64,000 nucleotides of DNA from Myrica gale (lineage: Eukaryota > Streptophyta > Magnoliopsida > Fagales > Myricaceae). The position numbers and the translations under genes are program-made. Shown piece by piece: positions 11,831 to 23,354 of the stretch; the stretch's first letter is position 1, and each line of letters opens with the position of its first letter. Under the pieces are notes generated by a model. It did no database searches and had not been told where the DNA came from. It saw nothing but the letters and a program-made list of their open reading frames with translations. Location: contig OZ005602.1 in assembly GCA_963930655.1 (NCBI GenBank), forward strand, positions 6,688,001 to 6,752,000, given 5' to 3'.

Positions 11831-12343
11831 CCAAGTACTAGAATTACATCCATTACATTATTGATTGCAGTATCTGTAATACATGATTTGAAAATTTATC
11901 AAATGAATGTAAAAACTATTTTTTTAAATGGTGACCTTAGGAAGAATTTATATGGACTAGCCGAAAGGCTTTGTGGAGCTTGGTCAACAAAGCATGGTTG
12001 GTAAACTATAAATCCCTCTATAACTTAAAACAAACCCCTAAACAGTGGCATGTGAAGTTTGATTCCTGCATGATTGAAAATGGCTATAAGTCAAATGAAT
12101 GTGACAAATGCATATATTATAAAGCTTGGGAGAATTCACATGTTCTGATTAACCTTTATGTTAATGATTTATTAATATTTGGTTCTAACTTGCATGTTAT
12201 AAATGAAACAAAAAACATGCTTGGAATTCATTTTGATATGAAAGATCTTGGTGACGCTAATTTTATTTTGGGAATGAAAACCACAAAGACATGTCATGGA
12301 GTTTTTCTTTGAGTCACATTATATTGAAAGAATTATAAAAAAT
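11831..12343 (+). mobile_element. Host Ty1/copia element, piece 1: reverse transcriptase
   Basis: Translation gives copia reverse-transcriptase blocks in order across two overlapping frames: IYQMNVKTIFLNGDL, KSLYNLKQTPKQW, and LINLYVNDLLIFGSN (the YVDD active site here is YVND, so one catalytic aspartate is changed), then FDMKDLGDANFILGMK. A frameshift near 11990 and a stop after 12311 show it is dead. The protein text continues on the far side of the Mutator-like insertion at 15759, so this is one element split in two here and again at 16162. Confidence 0.85.
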
Positions 12344-13196
12344 GGGTAAAGTAATAGTTAGCCCCCTATGTTTGGGCAAAAATCAACTTGTTACCCTTAT
12401 TTTTAAATTTAACAATTCGAGACCCTTATATTTCAAAACTTGTCAATCTTCACCCCATTTAAATTTACCGTCAAATGAGACGGTTTTTCGTCTATGTGCG
12501 TCACATGTGCCTCTATTCCACCTGAAATGACCAGAATGCCCTCAGTGAGTGTGAGATAAATCTTCCCAATCTCTCCCCCTCTCTCGCACGAATTCGACTC
12601 TCTCTCCTTCGAAATCAGCTGCTGTCGATAGCCTCTGCCATCCATTTTTGTCGAAGATCAAGGTAGCACTCGAATGTTCCTCTTGCACCTGAAATTCAAG
12701 AAAAAAGTTCCTTGTTTGAAAGATAGGATTGTGACTTTCGAATCTTCTTCAAAGACTGTCGGTTAGGCTAACAGAATTCGTCAACTTTGCTCAGACAAAA
12801 CCAGAGATTCTTTTGTGGTTTTGGGTCTCATTGAATCTTGGCAAGCAGCTGATAAGACGACTTCAGTTTTAATTTCACATCTTAAGAATAGAGGCGAAGA
12901 AGACCTTAGTTGGAGGTGAGGTCATCCTTCCCAAGTTCTCACGTGCTTTTGGCTGCAATAACAGATAATTGCAAGCTTCATCAGACAAGGGAAAGAAAGA
13001 GACGACATGGTAAATGTAAGGTTTGGTAATGCAGAGGTAAACACAACAGTTAAGAGAAATGTTGAAAAACTTTGTATATTCGGTTAACCAACAAATCGTA
13101 AGGACTGTACACACTATACAAAGAATAATGCAATGCTAACCAACAGAGAAAAAACCATAAAGCCCCTTAACAATATGTGGGGGACCACTTCTACGT

Positions 13197-13454
13197 AACA
13201 AAAGGAATCTTCGGAAAAATAGTAGTAGGTGCAGTGATATGAGCTATGGTAGGAGTAGCTTGAGCAACGGTTTGCATAGCTGGAGGCCTTGTGTTAGTAG
13301 GAGGACAAGGCTGACTGCACTGTGACACGGGAAAAGAGTGCTGATTGTGCTGTATCACCTCAACTGTTGTAGTTTGGGTTCTGTGAACGTGGGAGAGAGA
13401 GTGACGCGGGAGCACTCTACTATGGAAACGGGTGCAAGAGTCACGCGGGAGCAC
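13197..13454 (-). pseudogene. Proline/threonine-rich frame within the Mutator-like element
   Basis: A minus-strand frame ends in a Pro/Thr/Ala-rich tail (PPTNTRPPAMQTVAQATP and on to IPFVT stop). It could be the remnant of the element's own protein tail or more captured host sequence; I recognise no domain. It follows the captured protease fragment in the same direction, so both may come from one transcript. Confidence 0.35.
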
Positions 13455-13634
13455 TCAACATCTCCAAGTTGTGAGAGTCAAAGTTAAGGACAACATGGGC
13501 TTGTTTGAGGGATGCCGAGACATCGAGGAATGAGTGAGTACCCTCCGACAAGCTGCGAGAGAAATCCATGGGAAAAAAGAGACGGCTAGAGCAACGAAAG
13601 CGATGAAGAAAAAAAGGAATGGGCTTTGCGCCAT
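13440..13634 (-). pseudogene. Captured N-terminus of a nepenthesin-type aspartyl protease
   Basis: From the ATG at 13634 the minus strand encodes a strong signal peptide (MAQSPFLFFFIAFVALAV). One base out of frame it continues as SFLDVSASLKQAHVVLNF, a phrase typical of the start of the propeptide in plant ASPG1/nepenthesin-type aspartyl proteases. The frameshift, and the absence of any DTGS catalytic motif, show it is only a fragment. It lies inside the long inverted repeats of the Mutator-like element, so it looks like Pack-MULE capture of a host gene's first exon. Confidence 0.5.
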
Positions 13635-13716
13635 TTGTGTGCTCTGTTGCAGACTTGAGTCCTCAGGGAGGTGAGAGAAGAGACGAGGAAGTGCGAACAA
13701 GTTGGGGTATGGATTT

Positions 13717-15272
13717 TGTTAGCCCAAGGTTGTTTTATAAATAATCTATTTTGATTTTGATGATAACAAACTTTTCCAACTAGTTTGAGACCTTTAGATT
13801 CTACATTTGCAAATCTTTTTCAGAAAATGATATCAAGAGTTCTCTAAGCTTAAATTGACTTTAGATATAATTGAACATCACTACACAAGCTTATTGGACA
13901 ATCTTTACTTTGTAGATGTTTTAGGAATGTTTGTTGGTGCCAAGGGAAGCCACTTTTCAGCCTAAGTGTTGAGGGTGTCGACACATGCGACCATGGTGTC
14001 GACACATTGGTCATACACCAGAAGGCGTGTCCCAGGCCAAGATGATGGTGTCGACACATTGAAGAGAAGTGTCGACACATTGCACTATCAACAGAAGGCA
14101 AGGTTTATAGGCCAAAGCTGATGGTGTCGACACATATGCAATTAGTGTCGACACATTGCACATGCACCCGAAGGCATGTTTCCAAGGCTTTTTGAAGGGT
14201 CAACACTTTGAAGAGAAGTGTCGACACATTGTACATAAGTGTCGACACATTGGTCATACACCCGAGAGTGAGTTTCCAGGCAAAACTCCTAGGTGTCGAC
14301 ACATACAGGGAAGGTGTCGACACATGCTTCGATTTCTCAGATCCTGGAGCGACGTCACTCACTTAAAAATGTCTCCAAAGGACCCAAATGACCTCCAACG
14401 GCTCCAAATCTTTACCAAAAGACCCATGATGCCCTAGAGACTATAAATAGAAGAAGTTTGAAAGAGAAAGAAAGAGCTTCACACGAAAATCATCCTTGCC
14501 CTAATTTCTTGAGAGAGAAAGCTCAAAGAAGAAGAAGAGAAGTTCTTACGACCTTGAAATCTCGTGATCCATCTTGTAAATCCTGAAGCCTTCCTTGAAG
14601 ATCTCATTCTCTTGGCACACCTCAGGTTCTTATACTTGTAGATTCGGCTTAGAGAGCCGTTCCATATCTTGAGCTATTCATTTGTAGATTTTGGCTTAGA
14701 GAGCCGTTCCATATCTTGATCTATTCATTTGTAGATTTGGCTTAGAGAGCCCTTTAATTTCTTGAGCTACCCACTTGTACATCTGGCTTAGAGAGCCTTA
14801 AATCACTGTACTCAAATCTTGTAAACCTTCCTAGTGTTGTGTGAACACTATATCCTACTTGAGAGAAGTAGAAGAAATCCCTAGGGTTTGGGATTTGAGA
14901 AACGAGTTGAAGCGTGAGCTCGGAAAACGATTTGTAATGGTTCCTTAGCACCCCGGAAGCTAAGGTGTATTCACTTGGAGAATAGTGGAGGAAGCCCAAG
15001 GAAGTCAATAGCCTTGGGGGTGGACGTAGGCAAGAGATTGGCCGAACCCCTAAAAATACTGGTGTCATCTCTCTAACCCTCCTCTTTTACTTCTGCAGAT
15101 ATTGCTTGATTGTTCTTGTTTATTCATTGTTGTTGTGATCTTTGTTTGCATAGATCTAGTCTTTAGTTTTCCTAGATATAGATCAGAATATTTCTGGGTT
15201 TGTTTGAAAAGGGTTCAAAAGTTTTAGAAAACCCAATTCACCCCCCCTCTTGGGTTGTCTTTTAGACTCACA
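13717..15272 (+). mobile_element. SIRE-type copia solo LTR
   Basis: A 1,556-bp LTR begins TGTTAGCCC and ends ACTCACA. It is flanked by the 5-bp duplication GATTT at 13712-13716 and 15273-15277. Features typical of SIRE/Maximus LTRs are the early TGATGATAACA, a late GTGGACGTAGGC block at 15020, and a C-rich run at 15239-15247 before CTCTTGGGTTG. A TATAAATA box lies at about 14444. Four near copies of a segment containing GGCTTAGAGAGCC lie at 14645-14797. No internal region or second LTR is present, so it arose by LTR-LTR recombination. It lies inside the Mutator-like element. Confidence 0.85.
13975..14323. repeat. Array of GTGTCGACAC palindrome doublets
   Basis: Ten perfect copies of GTGTCGACAC start at 13975, 13996, 14048, 14069, 14124, 14145, 14218, 14239, 14293 and 14314. 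They form five doublets, each with a start-to-start distance of exactly 21 bp; a degenerate GGGTCAACAC at 14197 lies one further 21-bp step before 14218. Doublets recur about every 73-76 bp, so the array is a tandem repeat. It lies about 120-470 bp upstream of the LTR's TATA box, in the U3 enhancer position. Each site contains two head-to-head TGTC half sites, the core of auxin-response-factor sites, but a binding protein is only inferred. Confidence 0.85.
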
Positions 15273-15758
15273 GATTTATTTCGAAAGGAGGGTGAGAGTG
15301 TGGGAGTGAGAGACAACGAGTGATGAAAGAGACTCTGTGCTATGGACCACGCATGGCAACGTCAACTTCGTTGGGAGATAAAGCAAGAGGTTGCATGACA
15401 TTTCAATGGGAGTGAGAGGCAGCGGTGTACATACCTCGATAAATTTGGTTAGGTGGGCATGCATTTGTGTGGTGAAGGTTTTTTTTATTAATTTGGTGTT
15501 CGTCTAGGCACGAACAGAGCAAGGGCATCGAGGTCATCCACCAATCCATTATCAATTGCAGTTTTGTCATTTCAGGTGGAATAGAGGCACTTGTAATAAT
15601 GTACATGGACAAAAAATTGTCTCATTTGATGGTAAATTTAGACGAGGGCGAAGATTGACAGGTTTTGAAAGATAGGAGTCTCAAATTGTTGGATTGAAAA
15701 AGAAGGGTATCAACTTGTTTTTTGCCCAAACTTAGGGGGTTAACTATGACTTTACCCC

Positions 15759-16161
15759 TATAAAAAATGTATAATTATCAAGAGTGCAAGTATGTGGCTA
15801 CTCCTTTTGATCCTAGTGTGCACTTGTTTTCTTTGGAGAATGAAAATGAAGTGATTAATCAAAAGGGGTATGCTAGCATATATAATTGGGAGTTTGCGTT
15901 ATACAATTGATTGTACTATACCTGACATTAATGCATATGCGGTAGGACTACTGAGCAGGTTTACTAGCAAGCCAGGAAGAGATGATTGACATGCCATTGA
16001 GCAAGTTATGAAATACTTATTTGGTACGAAAAATTATGGCTTGTTCTATAAAAAAGTATCTTGCTGTACTTGAAGGTTTCAGTGATGCCAACTAAAAAAC
16101 CTTATCAGATGTTTTTTCTTTCTACCACTGGTTTTATTTTTACATTGAGTGGTAGTGCATA
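15759..16161 (+). mobile_element. Host Ty1/copia element, piece 2: RNase H region
   Basis: The copia protein resumes directly after the Mutator-like element's right target duplication: frames give ECKYVATPFDPSVHLF, TIPDINAYAVGLLSRF-like text, HAIEQVMKYL, then FFLSTTGFIFTLSGSA, which match the copia segment joining reverse transcriptase to RNase H in the correct order. Several frameshifts and stops are present. The sequence breaks off at SGSA, where the gypsy-like insertion starts, and continues at 22629. Confidence 0.8.
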
Positions 16162-16490
16162 TGTGATACCCCTAACCTTTTGAACTACTTTTAAGACTCT
16201 TGTGTTAAGGTTTTTCTTTCAATATCTTTAGTACTGGTGTTCTTTTCCTTTGTATTTGTTTTATTTTCTAAATTTGTACATTGTTTAATATTTACAATTT
16301 AATTAATTTCTTATAGATTTTCTTTTTTTCAATTTGTAATCTTTGAATTACAATCACTATTTTTATTGCAATCCCTGTGAAAACGTCGTAACTTTTTGAA
16401 CTCACACAATTCCGAGGAGGAAATTTTTCTTAAGCGGGGGAGGATGTAATGCCCCTCTCTTCTTTTTCACCTGTTTGGCACATATATGAC

Positions 16491-16492
<2 letters not shown>

Positions 16493-16520
<28 letters not shown>
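16493..16520. repeat. AT dinucleotide run
   Basis: An uninterrupted ATATAT run lies near the start of the gypsy-like LTR. Confidence 0.9.
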
Positions 16521-16527
<7 letters not shown>

Positions 16528-18268
16528 CTTTCTAAGTGGAGTGCTTTGCACATTTTAAGTTCACTAACTTTTAATTATGTGTTTACATTTGTTTTATGCT
16601 TGATACTTAGTGTGATTGCATAAAAAAATAATACATTAGGGGCTTTGATGTCATTAAAAGTCTTTCATAAATGATATTTAACTTTAATTTTATCTCTTAT
16701 GTTATTTTTATAGCAATTAGCTGTAATTTTCTTTCTTGTGTACTTAAATAATTTGCTTTTCATCTTGCCATTACTTTGGTAATTACGGTTATTCTCTTTT
16801 ATATTTTAGTACCTAATGTTTTTATTTACGTTGAAGCTTCATGCATGGCCGAACAATAGATACCTCCTTTTTGCTTTTACTCTCTTTCTCTTCCCATGAT
16901 GATTGGTTCTTATGTTATTGTCATCTTGTGTATTGCAAGAGTAGCCAAGCGGTGGACATCTGGTTCTTTTAGAATTCTATTTATGTGTCAGTGAATGCTT
17001 AGATAAAAGGTGTCAACCACATGACAAGCTCTCAAAATGCCACCCATAGCACCCTAACTCTAGGTCATGATTGTTTAAGTATAGGATAGGTGGTAAAGCT
17101 CTACCCATTTAAAGCCTAACTTAATTTCACGTTACCTTTGGTTTTCCTGAGTATTGTCGGCTTAGAGTGGAGGAGGGTCGTGTGAGGCTTAACAGAAGAA
17201 GAAGAAGCAGCAGCAGAAGAAGAAGCAAATGGGTTATATGTACTGATTTAGAGTTTAAAAGGGGATCCGTGAGCCATGTCGGGTGTTGATTTTGCATAGA
17301 AATTTTGTCCTTCTTGCATGTTCTATTCGATGAAAAATTTTGAATGTAGGAAGACATGCACGGTTAGATTTTGGGTTATTTCAAAGGAAAATATTGATGT
17401 GTCATAGGTGTTTGATGAAAAGTTTGAAAGGAAAATGAGAGTTAATTTCTTCTATAGTCATGTGCAAGGTAACGGTAAATGAATTTAATCCTTAAACAGA
17501 ATCTGGAGGACACCGTTTATGACATTAAAGAGTTATATAATTGTTGTCACTTTTGATTTCAACTTTGCATGTGGTTTATACGGTTGCTGTTTAGTCGTAG
17601 TCTGTTCGAAACATTGGACGTTAAGAGTAGTTAGTGGCATGCATTGTGTGTTGTGCAGTGAAAAGATGGAAAGAAATGAAAAATATCATTTGCATGTTGT
17701 TGATTTACTAGGTTTCTTATCTGCTGATATTGAGTTTTGAGGGTTAAACTTTGAAACCACATTTGATTATGGGTTTTCGTTTGTGCGTGTAACCGATGAT
17801 GCATCATAGCTTTTAATTGGTTGATTTGGAGATTCTCTCTAAAGTGGTGTGTTGCATCTAAACAGGGGTTGAAGTTTAACATTTAGCTTCTGAAGAAAAT
17901 TGTATAAGAAAGAAAATAAACATTTTGCTACGAATTTGAAGCTGAAACTTGTGGAGAGAATTTGATTTATCTACTACTGTGTTAGGTGGAAATTAAAGAA
18001 AGATTCACCATGAATTAGAACTCAGTTGGCAAGGAAAAAGATATCCAAAGTCTTGTTATAGTTGCTGGAAAATTTTACATGTATCATTCTTTACCTTGAT
18101 GATGTCTATTGCATGTATTTGATGCAAAATGGTGCAAGATGAAAACTTTAGTCTTGGCCGAATGACAAAGATTAGGTTTGGATGTAAAGATGACAAAGTA
18201 AGGCCATGCAAGAGAGCTTAAAGAGCTCAAGGATAAAGTTTACAATTAAATTGTGTACATGTCATCAT

Positions 18269-19318
18269 CAGAGGTAGATGTAGGAGGTGCGGCCCTGGGC
18301 GGCCGCCCCCCCATTGCATCTCCAATTTTTTTTTTTCACTTAGTTTTTTATTTATTTATTCATAAGTTGGCCTGAGCCAACCCACCATATATTCTGCCCA
18401 AAGGGTATTGGGCCAGGCGGCCAGCCATATCCTTATTCCGGTTAGAGGAAAAATGAGAGTTTTGGGCTGAAAATGTTTGTTGGTTAAATGGGCCAAGAGG
18501 AAGTAAAAAATGGAGGATTGGGTTCCGCATAGACGGACCAGACATGACAGAAAACGAATTCGGAAGCCCTCAGTGAAATCGATTGATCTCCAAGAAAAGA
18601 CAAACCATTTTGGGCCTTAGAAAAGATCCCCCATGCCCCACGAAAAACCAAGCCAGTACAAGACACAAAAGAAAGATATTTGTTGGGGTTGATTTTTATA
18701 TATATAATTCGTGTAAGGAAAATAACTCCTATATTATTCGGATGAGTCCACATGAGCCATCGGTTCAGCGAATATCAGAATTGGTACTCCAAAACCAGGG
18801 TCAAATTAAACACAAAACAAGCTATGGTGACCCACATCGTCCTAGACCACCAGGTGGCAAATTAGGGTTTGGAATTTTGTGATTTGTCAAATTATTGAAG
18901 CCTTGGAGGAAGAGATTGAATTGGTTTGGATATTTGTGGTTTGTGAATTGGAGGATGAGATTGAATTGGTTTAGATATTTGTGGTTTGTAAATTGGAGGA
19001 TGAGATTGAATTGGTTTGGATATTTGTGGTTTGATGATTGCATGGTAGTGTACATCGAAAAAGGAGTTTTTAAAACTATAGAGAACGATGTCATTTTGTA
19101 ACATTTTCAGAAGATACAAAAACGTAGAATGCAATTGTCATCTCTCAGTCGTAGTACATAGTACGGTACGTGTATTCTAATATTTTTAATACTTTTAGTC
19201 TTTAATTTTCGATATTGTAACTCTAAGAAAATTTTTTGCATTACGAAGGGGAAAAAATTCTTCTCATTTCGCGTTTAAAGTTCGACCCCCATAAATTTTG
19301 ATCCTGGATCCGCCACTG
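18269..19318. mobile_element. Non-autonomous hAT element in the gypsy LTR
   Basis: The 1,050-bp element is flanked by the perfect 8-bp duplication GTCATCAT (18261-18268 and 19319-19326), as expected for hAT. The left end is CAGAGGTAGATGTAGG; the right end in reverse complement is CAGTGGCGGATCCAGG, the well-known plant hAT terminus CAGTGGCGGA-CCAGG. No hAT transposase domain is visible. A 45-bp minisatellite lies inside. Confidence 0.85.
18909..19036 (+). repeat. 45-bp minisatellite, nearly three copies
   Basis: The unit GATTGAATTGGTTTGG...GGAGGATGA repeats at a 45-bp period just under three times, with one or two mismatches per copy. Because 45 is a multiple of three it makes a 15-residue repeat (LNWFGYLWF) in open frames on both strands, but there is no sign of a gene. 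Confidence 0.85.
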
Positions 19319-21668
19319 GTCATCATATGCATGAATTTGTAAGAATTGTGAAATTGATCATGATTTGTGTGCATTCTTCTTGCTATTTTTCTCACCATAT
19401 GTGTGCTGTGATTTCATTTATAGGAGTAAGGTGAGTGGGTCATGCGGTTAAAGGCATACTGATGCCAAATCTATAACATGCAAAAGACGTAATTAGAGAG
19501 TTGTTAAGAAAGTGCTTGCTATCCAAAACAATCATAATATTCCTTTTTAATTTTAGCATGGAATTTTCCAGATGAGTTGTATGAGTGTTCAGTATGTTTA
19601 TGTAAAAATTTCAGCTCAATTGGAGGTCGGGAAACGTCGAAAATGCCCCTGGAGGTTTCTAAGGGCAGTTTCGGCATTTCACAGAAAAGTTAGGGTGAAA
19701 AGGTCCAAACGGGATAAAATAACTATATGGCTGTGTAGAGAATTATAAATGGATGGGGTAGACAAAATTTGAGCTCAAACCAAGTAGATTTAGGGTTTCA
19801 AATCATAAAGCCCGTGTAGCGGCCTAAATGGGTACTTTAGGCTCAATGACCTCTTAACAAGCCCAGTAAGCCTTGAAACCTTAGAGATATGCCCATTAGG
19901 GTCTAATGAGGCCCAAGAGACCCTCATTCATGGAGTTTAGTTAAGATTTGATATTGATTAATAATTGACATGTATTAAGCTATATTAAAAGAAAAGGGTA
20001 TGCTCTGTGCTACCTGCAACAGAATTCGGGTACACTATTTTAGAGGGGCAGATTTGCTCCCTTGATTTCATGGATGTCCCAGATATTTTCAGAACCTTCT
20101 AAGGGGTTTAAATAGGTTCTTGAATGTTGGTTATGACAGGGAGAGATTTGGATGTTGTAGTGGATAAAAGTTTTGAAGATTGAATGAATTTTGTGATGTA
20201 CATCTGCCTAGAGAGAAAAATTCCAGATTTGATGAAGTACGCATGACGGTGTTGCTGTCATAAGTGCTCTTGTTGTCAATGAGACTAGTAGATTGGGTAT
20301 AGTTTGCTTGTTTTTGTAGCAAGCCACAAAAATAGTCCAAACTCTTGAGTAGATGGTTGCTGAAAATTGTGATGTTTGAAGAGACCATAGTTGCTGCTGT
20401 TAATAAATGTAATTGGTTGAAAAGAAAACTTCCTTGTTGTTGTTGTTGCACCAATAGAGGTCAGACCTTATCAATTATGAAATATTTTTGTTGTTGGAGA
20501 AAACGTAGCATTGATAAGCTTGACTTATAATGTTGGAGATCACTAAGAATTATAGAGTAGACTTGTTAAACTAGTTGCTGAAATTAGTTTCTGCAGATCA
20601 CAAAGCTCGGATTAGGAGTAACCTTGATGCAATATTTTATCCCTTGATCTTAGGAGAGAGCATAGGCCTATGAAATTAAAAGATTTTAAGCCATACTTCG
20701 GGTGATTCCGATAAATATTGATTAAGATATGGATTTTTAAAAGTCCAGACGTCAAGCTGTCAGCAGCCTTGCACTTCCAGATTTCTTCCTGATTCCAAGT
20801 AAATTATATGTGATAAGTTTATGTCCGATTTTTATGAGTTTGGTCTTGAATTTTAAGTTTATGAAAGAAGAACATTTTAAGGTAAATTTTGTGAGATTTA
20901 GAGATTTAATGAATAAGTTATGGTGTTTTGAAAGTGGAAGGCCGAGCTAGAGGCAGCCGCAGTGTTGCTCTAGGATTTTCTGATATGAAGTGTTTTTGAA
21001 AATGTAAAGTAGTTCCAATTTTTTTGATTTTTATCTTCAAGTTTGAACTATGAAAGAAGAAAAGTTTGAAAGTAATTTCATGTAATTTGGAGCCATATTT
21101 TTGAAGTTATGAAACTTTGAAGCTGAAGACGTCGAAGCTACCATCCTAGACGCCCCCAGCAACTTGCATTTTCGGGTAAATCATTCGAGTGGCAAACAAG
21201 CTCCAAATTACCTAAAATTTTAATATGTTACAACATGGAGTGTAAATATCATTTTGACATCCAATTTTAATAGATTCAGAAACATTAAAATAAAGTTTTA
21301 CATTGTAGAACCGCTATTAGTTAGTAAAGAAAAATGTGTGAAATACTATGAAATGTTTATTTTGAAATACATGATGATTTGCTGCATCAAGTACATCTCT
21401 TAGTCATTTGAGTGGCAACATTAATATGACTCATTTGTAGGCAAGGCACCACCATACGCTCGAGTGGACAAAGGTAAGTGGAAAAATTATATTTTTCGAA
21501 AACTGGAATGATACACATCATGGATAATTGTCATCAAGCACGTCATGAGCATTTGCATTGATTTTCTCAAAAGGAAGAAAAAGAATTTTTATGCAAATGA
21601 AAGTACGATTTAATCCTATGTTATGAGGATAAATAAGATGGTCGGTACCATAAACTAAGTATGATAGA

Positions 21669-21815
21669 TGCATTCACTCTGAAGGACGAATGCGAGAAGG
21701 ATGGATGACTCCTAAGGGCACCCACTCCGAAGGACGAATGCGAGAAGGATGGATAGTCCTTGAGGTACATGCAACCACAATGAAGGATGAATACGAGAAT
21801 GTGTGGACCTCTAAG
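21669..21815 (+). repeat. Tandem repeat of GAAGGACGAATGCGAGAAGG
   Basis: Three copies of about 54-60 bp sharing GAAGGACGAATGCGAGAAGG (the third diverged, GAAGGATGAATACGAGAATG) lie in the 3' half of the gypsy-like LTR. They are part of the LTR. Confidence 0.7.
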
Positions 21816-22628
21816 GGTTGTGTCTAGCTATTAGGCCTGAGGCCACCTCAAGGTTAGCTCGACCAAATGACATGTTCCCAAGGGAAAGGGGAACAGTTTC
21901 GAAGGGAAAGCACAACCCTAACTTCAGGGGTAAATGGAGCGAGAGTAGCAGCCCAAATAAGGACGAAGGAATTTTGAAGCAAAATGCATGTACAAGAATC
22001 ATATACATAAACATGCATCAAATTTTAGCATTGACATGTATATATATACCTGTCATTCATGATCATGTCATGCATGTCCCTTACTGAGTCATTCGACTCA
22101 TAGTTTTCAGTTATATCATTCCAGATGATGTTCTAGGTGAGGGAACTCATGAGGAGGATCTAGAACCTGAGGAGGGGGGCTAACGAGGGTGCCCTCCTCT
22201 AATTTGCAATCCATGTAGATCCTATGTTTTGAAAGAGCTGATCTGAACCTCCATTATGATGTGGTTGTCAGGCTACGAGACTTAAGACTATTAAGCAACT
22301 TATATTTTGGGATCATGATGTAATTATAACCTGAAGCTTATGTTTCCATATGTTTCTCTTTCTCTATGTGTTATTTGATGTAGTTATACGTTTTATTTTG
22401 CGTATATTTAATTACATATTCGTGCACTTCAGTAAAACGGCTGAGGATCTGCATGTCAGCTTGCGTATGAGAAGATAAATTTTAGCAATTCATGATTTCT
22501 TAAGTAGTCATAGTTGATTCCTAAAAAAAATTCCGCTATAACATTCTAGTAAGTGCACTAGAGTGTTCGTCGTTGAGAATGCTCGCGGCTGTCATTAGCT
22601 TCGTCGGGCTAACATTTGGGGCGTGACA

Positions 22629-23354
22629 ACATATGTTGGAAATCGAAGAAACATGCAATCATTTCCAACGCTACAATGGAAGCTAAAATCTTGTGACCAT
22701 CTTGCATATCCATTAACAAAGGCCATGTTAAGAGAAAGGTTTGGAATACATAGAGGGGGATTGGACTAAAGCCTATACGACTGTGAACCACATATGGGGA
22801 CACCCAACCTGGGGACCAAAGATCTGAGAACTGAGTTCAAAGGGAAAAACGAATCATATGGTGGTCGTAAGAGATGCACTATATTTTAAAATTTTTCCAT
22901 CCCTGTGGTGTGAGTACATTTATCTTGTATTGTAGGGAGGTTGAGTTTTTCAAAAAATCTTAATGAAAATATGTAGCTCTTATGAGTGGCGTGTCAGAAT
23001 TACAGGAACACCCTTGACAGAATGTCACCTAAATGAGCGTAGGAGTGAGGCAACTTCCTATGAATATTGGCTTATTCTAAAAAAATGCTTATCAAACTGG
23101 GATAAGCACATGACCGTAACGTGTGGCTAATAAAGTTCATGTCAGCACCTGAATCGTTATGTGTGAACAATGGTTCTTTATTTCCTTTAAGCAGTCATAG
23201 TCCAAGACTGAGACTACTATTGACTCTAGAGTAGAGGTTGTTTCACTAAGTGAAAGTTCAATGCAGAGCACACCTTCATAATGCATGATGATCCTTCTTT
23301 GCCGGGTAATCTCTCTTTTCTTAATATTTTTAAATATTAAAATGAGTGGGGGAA
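22629..23354 (+). mobile_element. Host Ty1/copia element, piece 3: end of RNase H and polypurine tract
   Basis: Right after the gypsy-like insertion the copia text resumes as ICWKSKKHAIISNATMEA, the typical copia RNase H phrase that should follow SGSA, then LAYPLTKAMLRERF (the usual DPLTKGL end block) and a degenerate RGG-LKP. The 3' untranslated stretch runs to a polypurine tract AGTGGGGGAA at 23345-23354. This confirms that pieces 1-3 are one element. Confidence 0.85.

Larger units (their letters stand above)
12344..15758. mobile_element. Mutator-like element with ~200-bp TIRs, nested
   Basis: The left end reads GGGTAAAGTAATAGTTAGCC; the reverse complement of the right end reads GGGGTAAAGTCATAGTTAAC. 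The similarity runs for about 200 bp on each side (12344-12545 and 15540-15758), including CAGGTGGAATAGAGGCAC near the inner edge. The element is flanked by the direct repeat TATAAAAAAT at 12334-12343 and 15759-15768, matching the 9-10 bp duplication of Mutator-like elements. It lies between the reverse transcriptase and RNase H of a copia element. Removing the solo LTR inside it leaves about 1.85 kb. I see no transposase with a recognisable MULE domain, so it is non-autonomous. Confidence 0.85.
16162..22628 (+). mobile_element. Tekay-like gypsy remnant with long 3' LTR
   Basis: The insertion opens TGTGATACCCC and closes GGGGCGTGACA, the usual inverted ends of Tekay/Del chromovirus LTRs, with near-identical 5-bp flanks GCATA and ACATA. 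Inside, 16373-16444 carries the end of the polyprotein region (GTAACTTTTTGAACTCACAC, TTCCGAGGAGGAAATTTTTC) and a polypurine tract GCGGGGGAGGA at 16434-16444. The 3' LTR follows from 16445 (TGTAATGCCCC) to 22628. Most of the internal region and most of the 5' LTR are deleted. The LTR is about 5.1 kb once the nested hAT is removed, which is long for this lineage and may hide further insertions. It has no intact coding sequence. Confidence 0.7.

Noticed and set aside
13850..14437. Open frames on both strands with repeated VSTP or CRHI phrases
   Set aside because: They are read-through of the GTGTCGACAC array in the solo LTR, not proteins.
16938..16975. tRNA-like text GTAGCCAAGCGGTGG
   Set aside because: Resembles a tRNA box A, but no matching box B, acceptor stem or anticodon arm follows.
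18892..19134. Repetitive small protein with LNWFGYLWF repeats
   Set aside because: Open only because the minisatellite unit is 45 bp; it is inside a non-coding hAT element.
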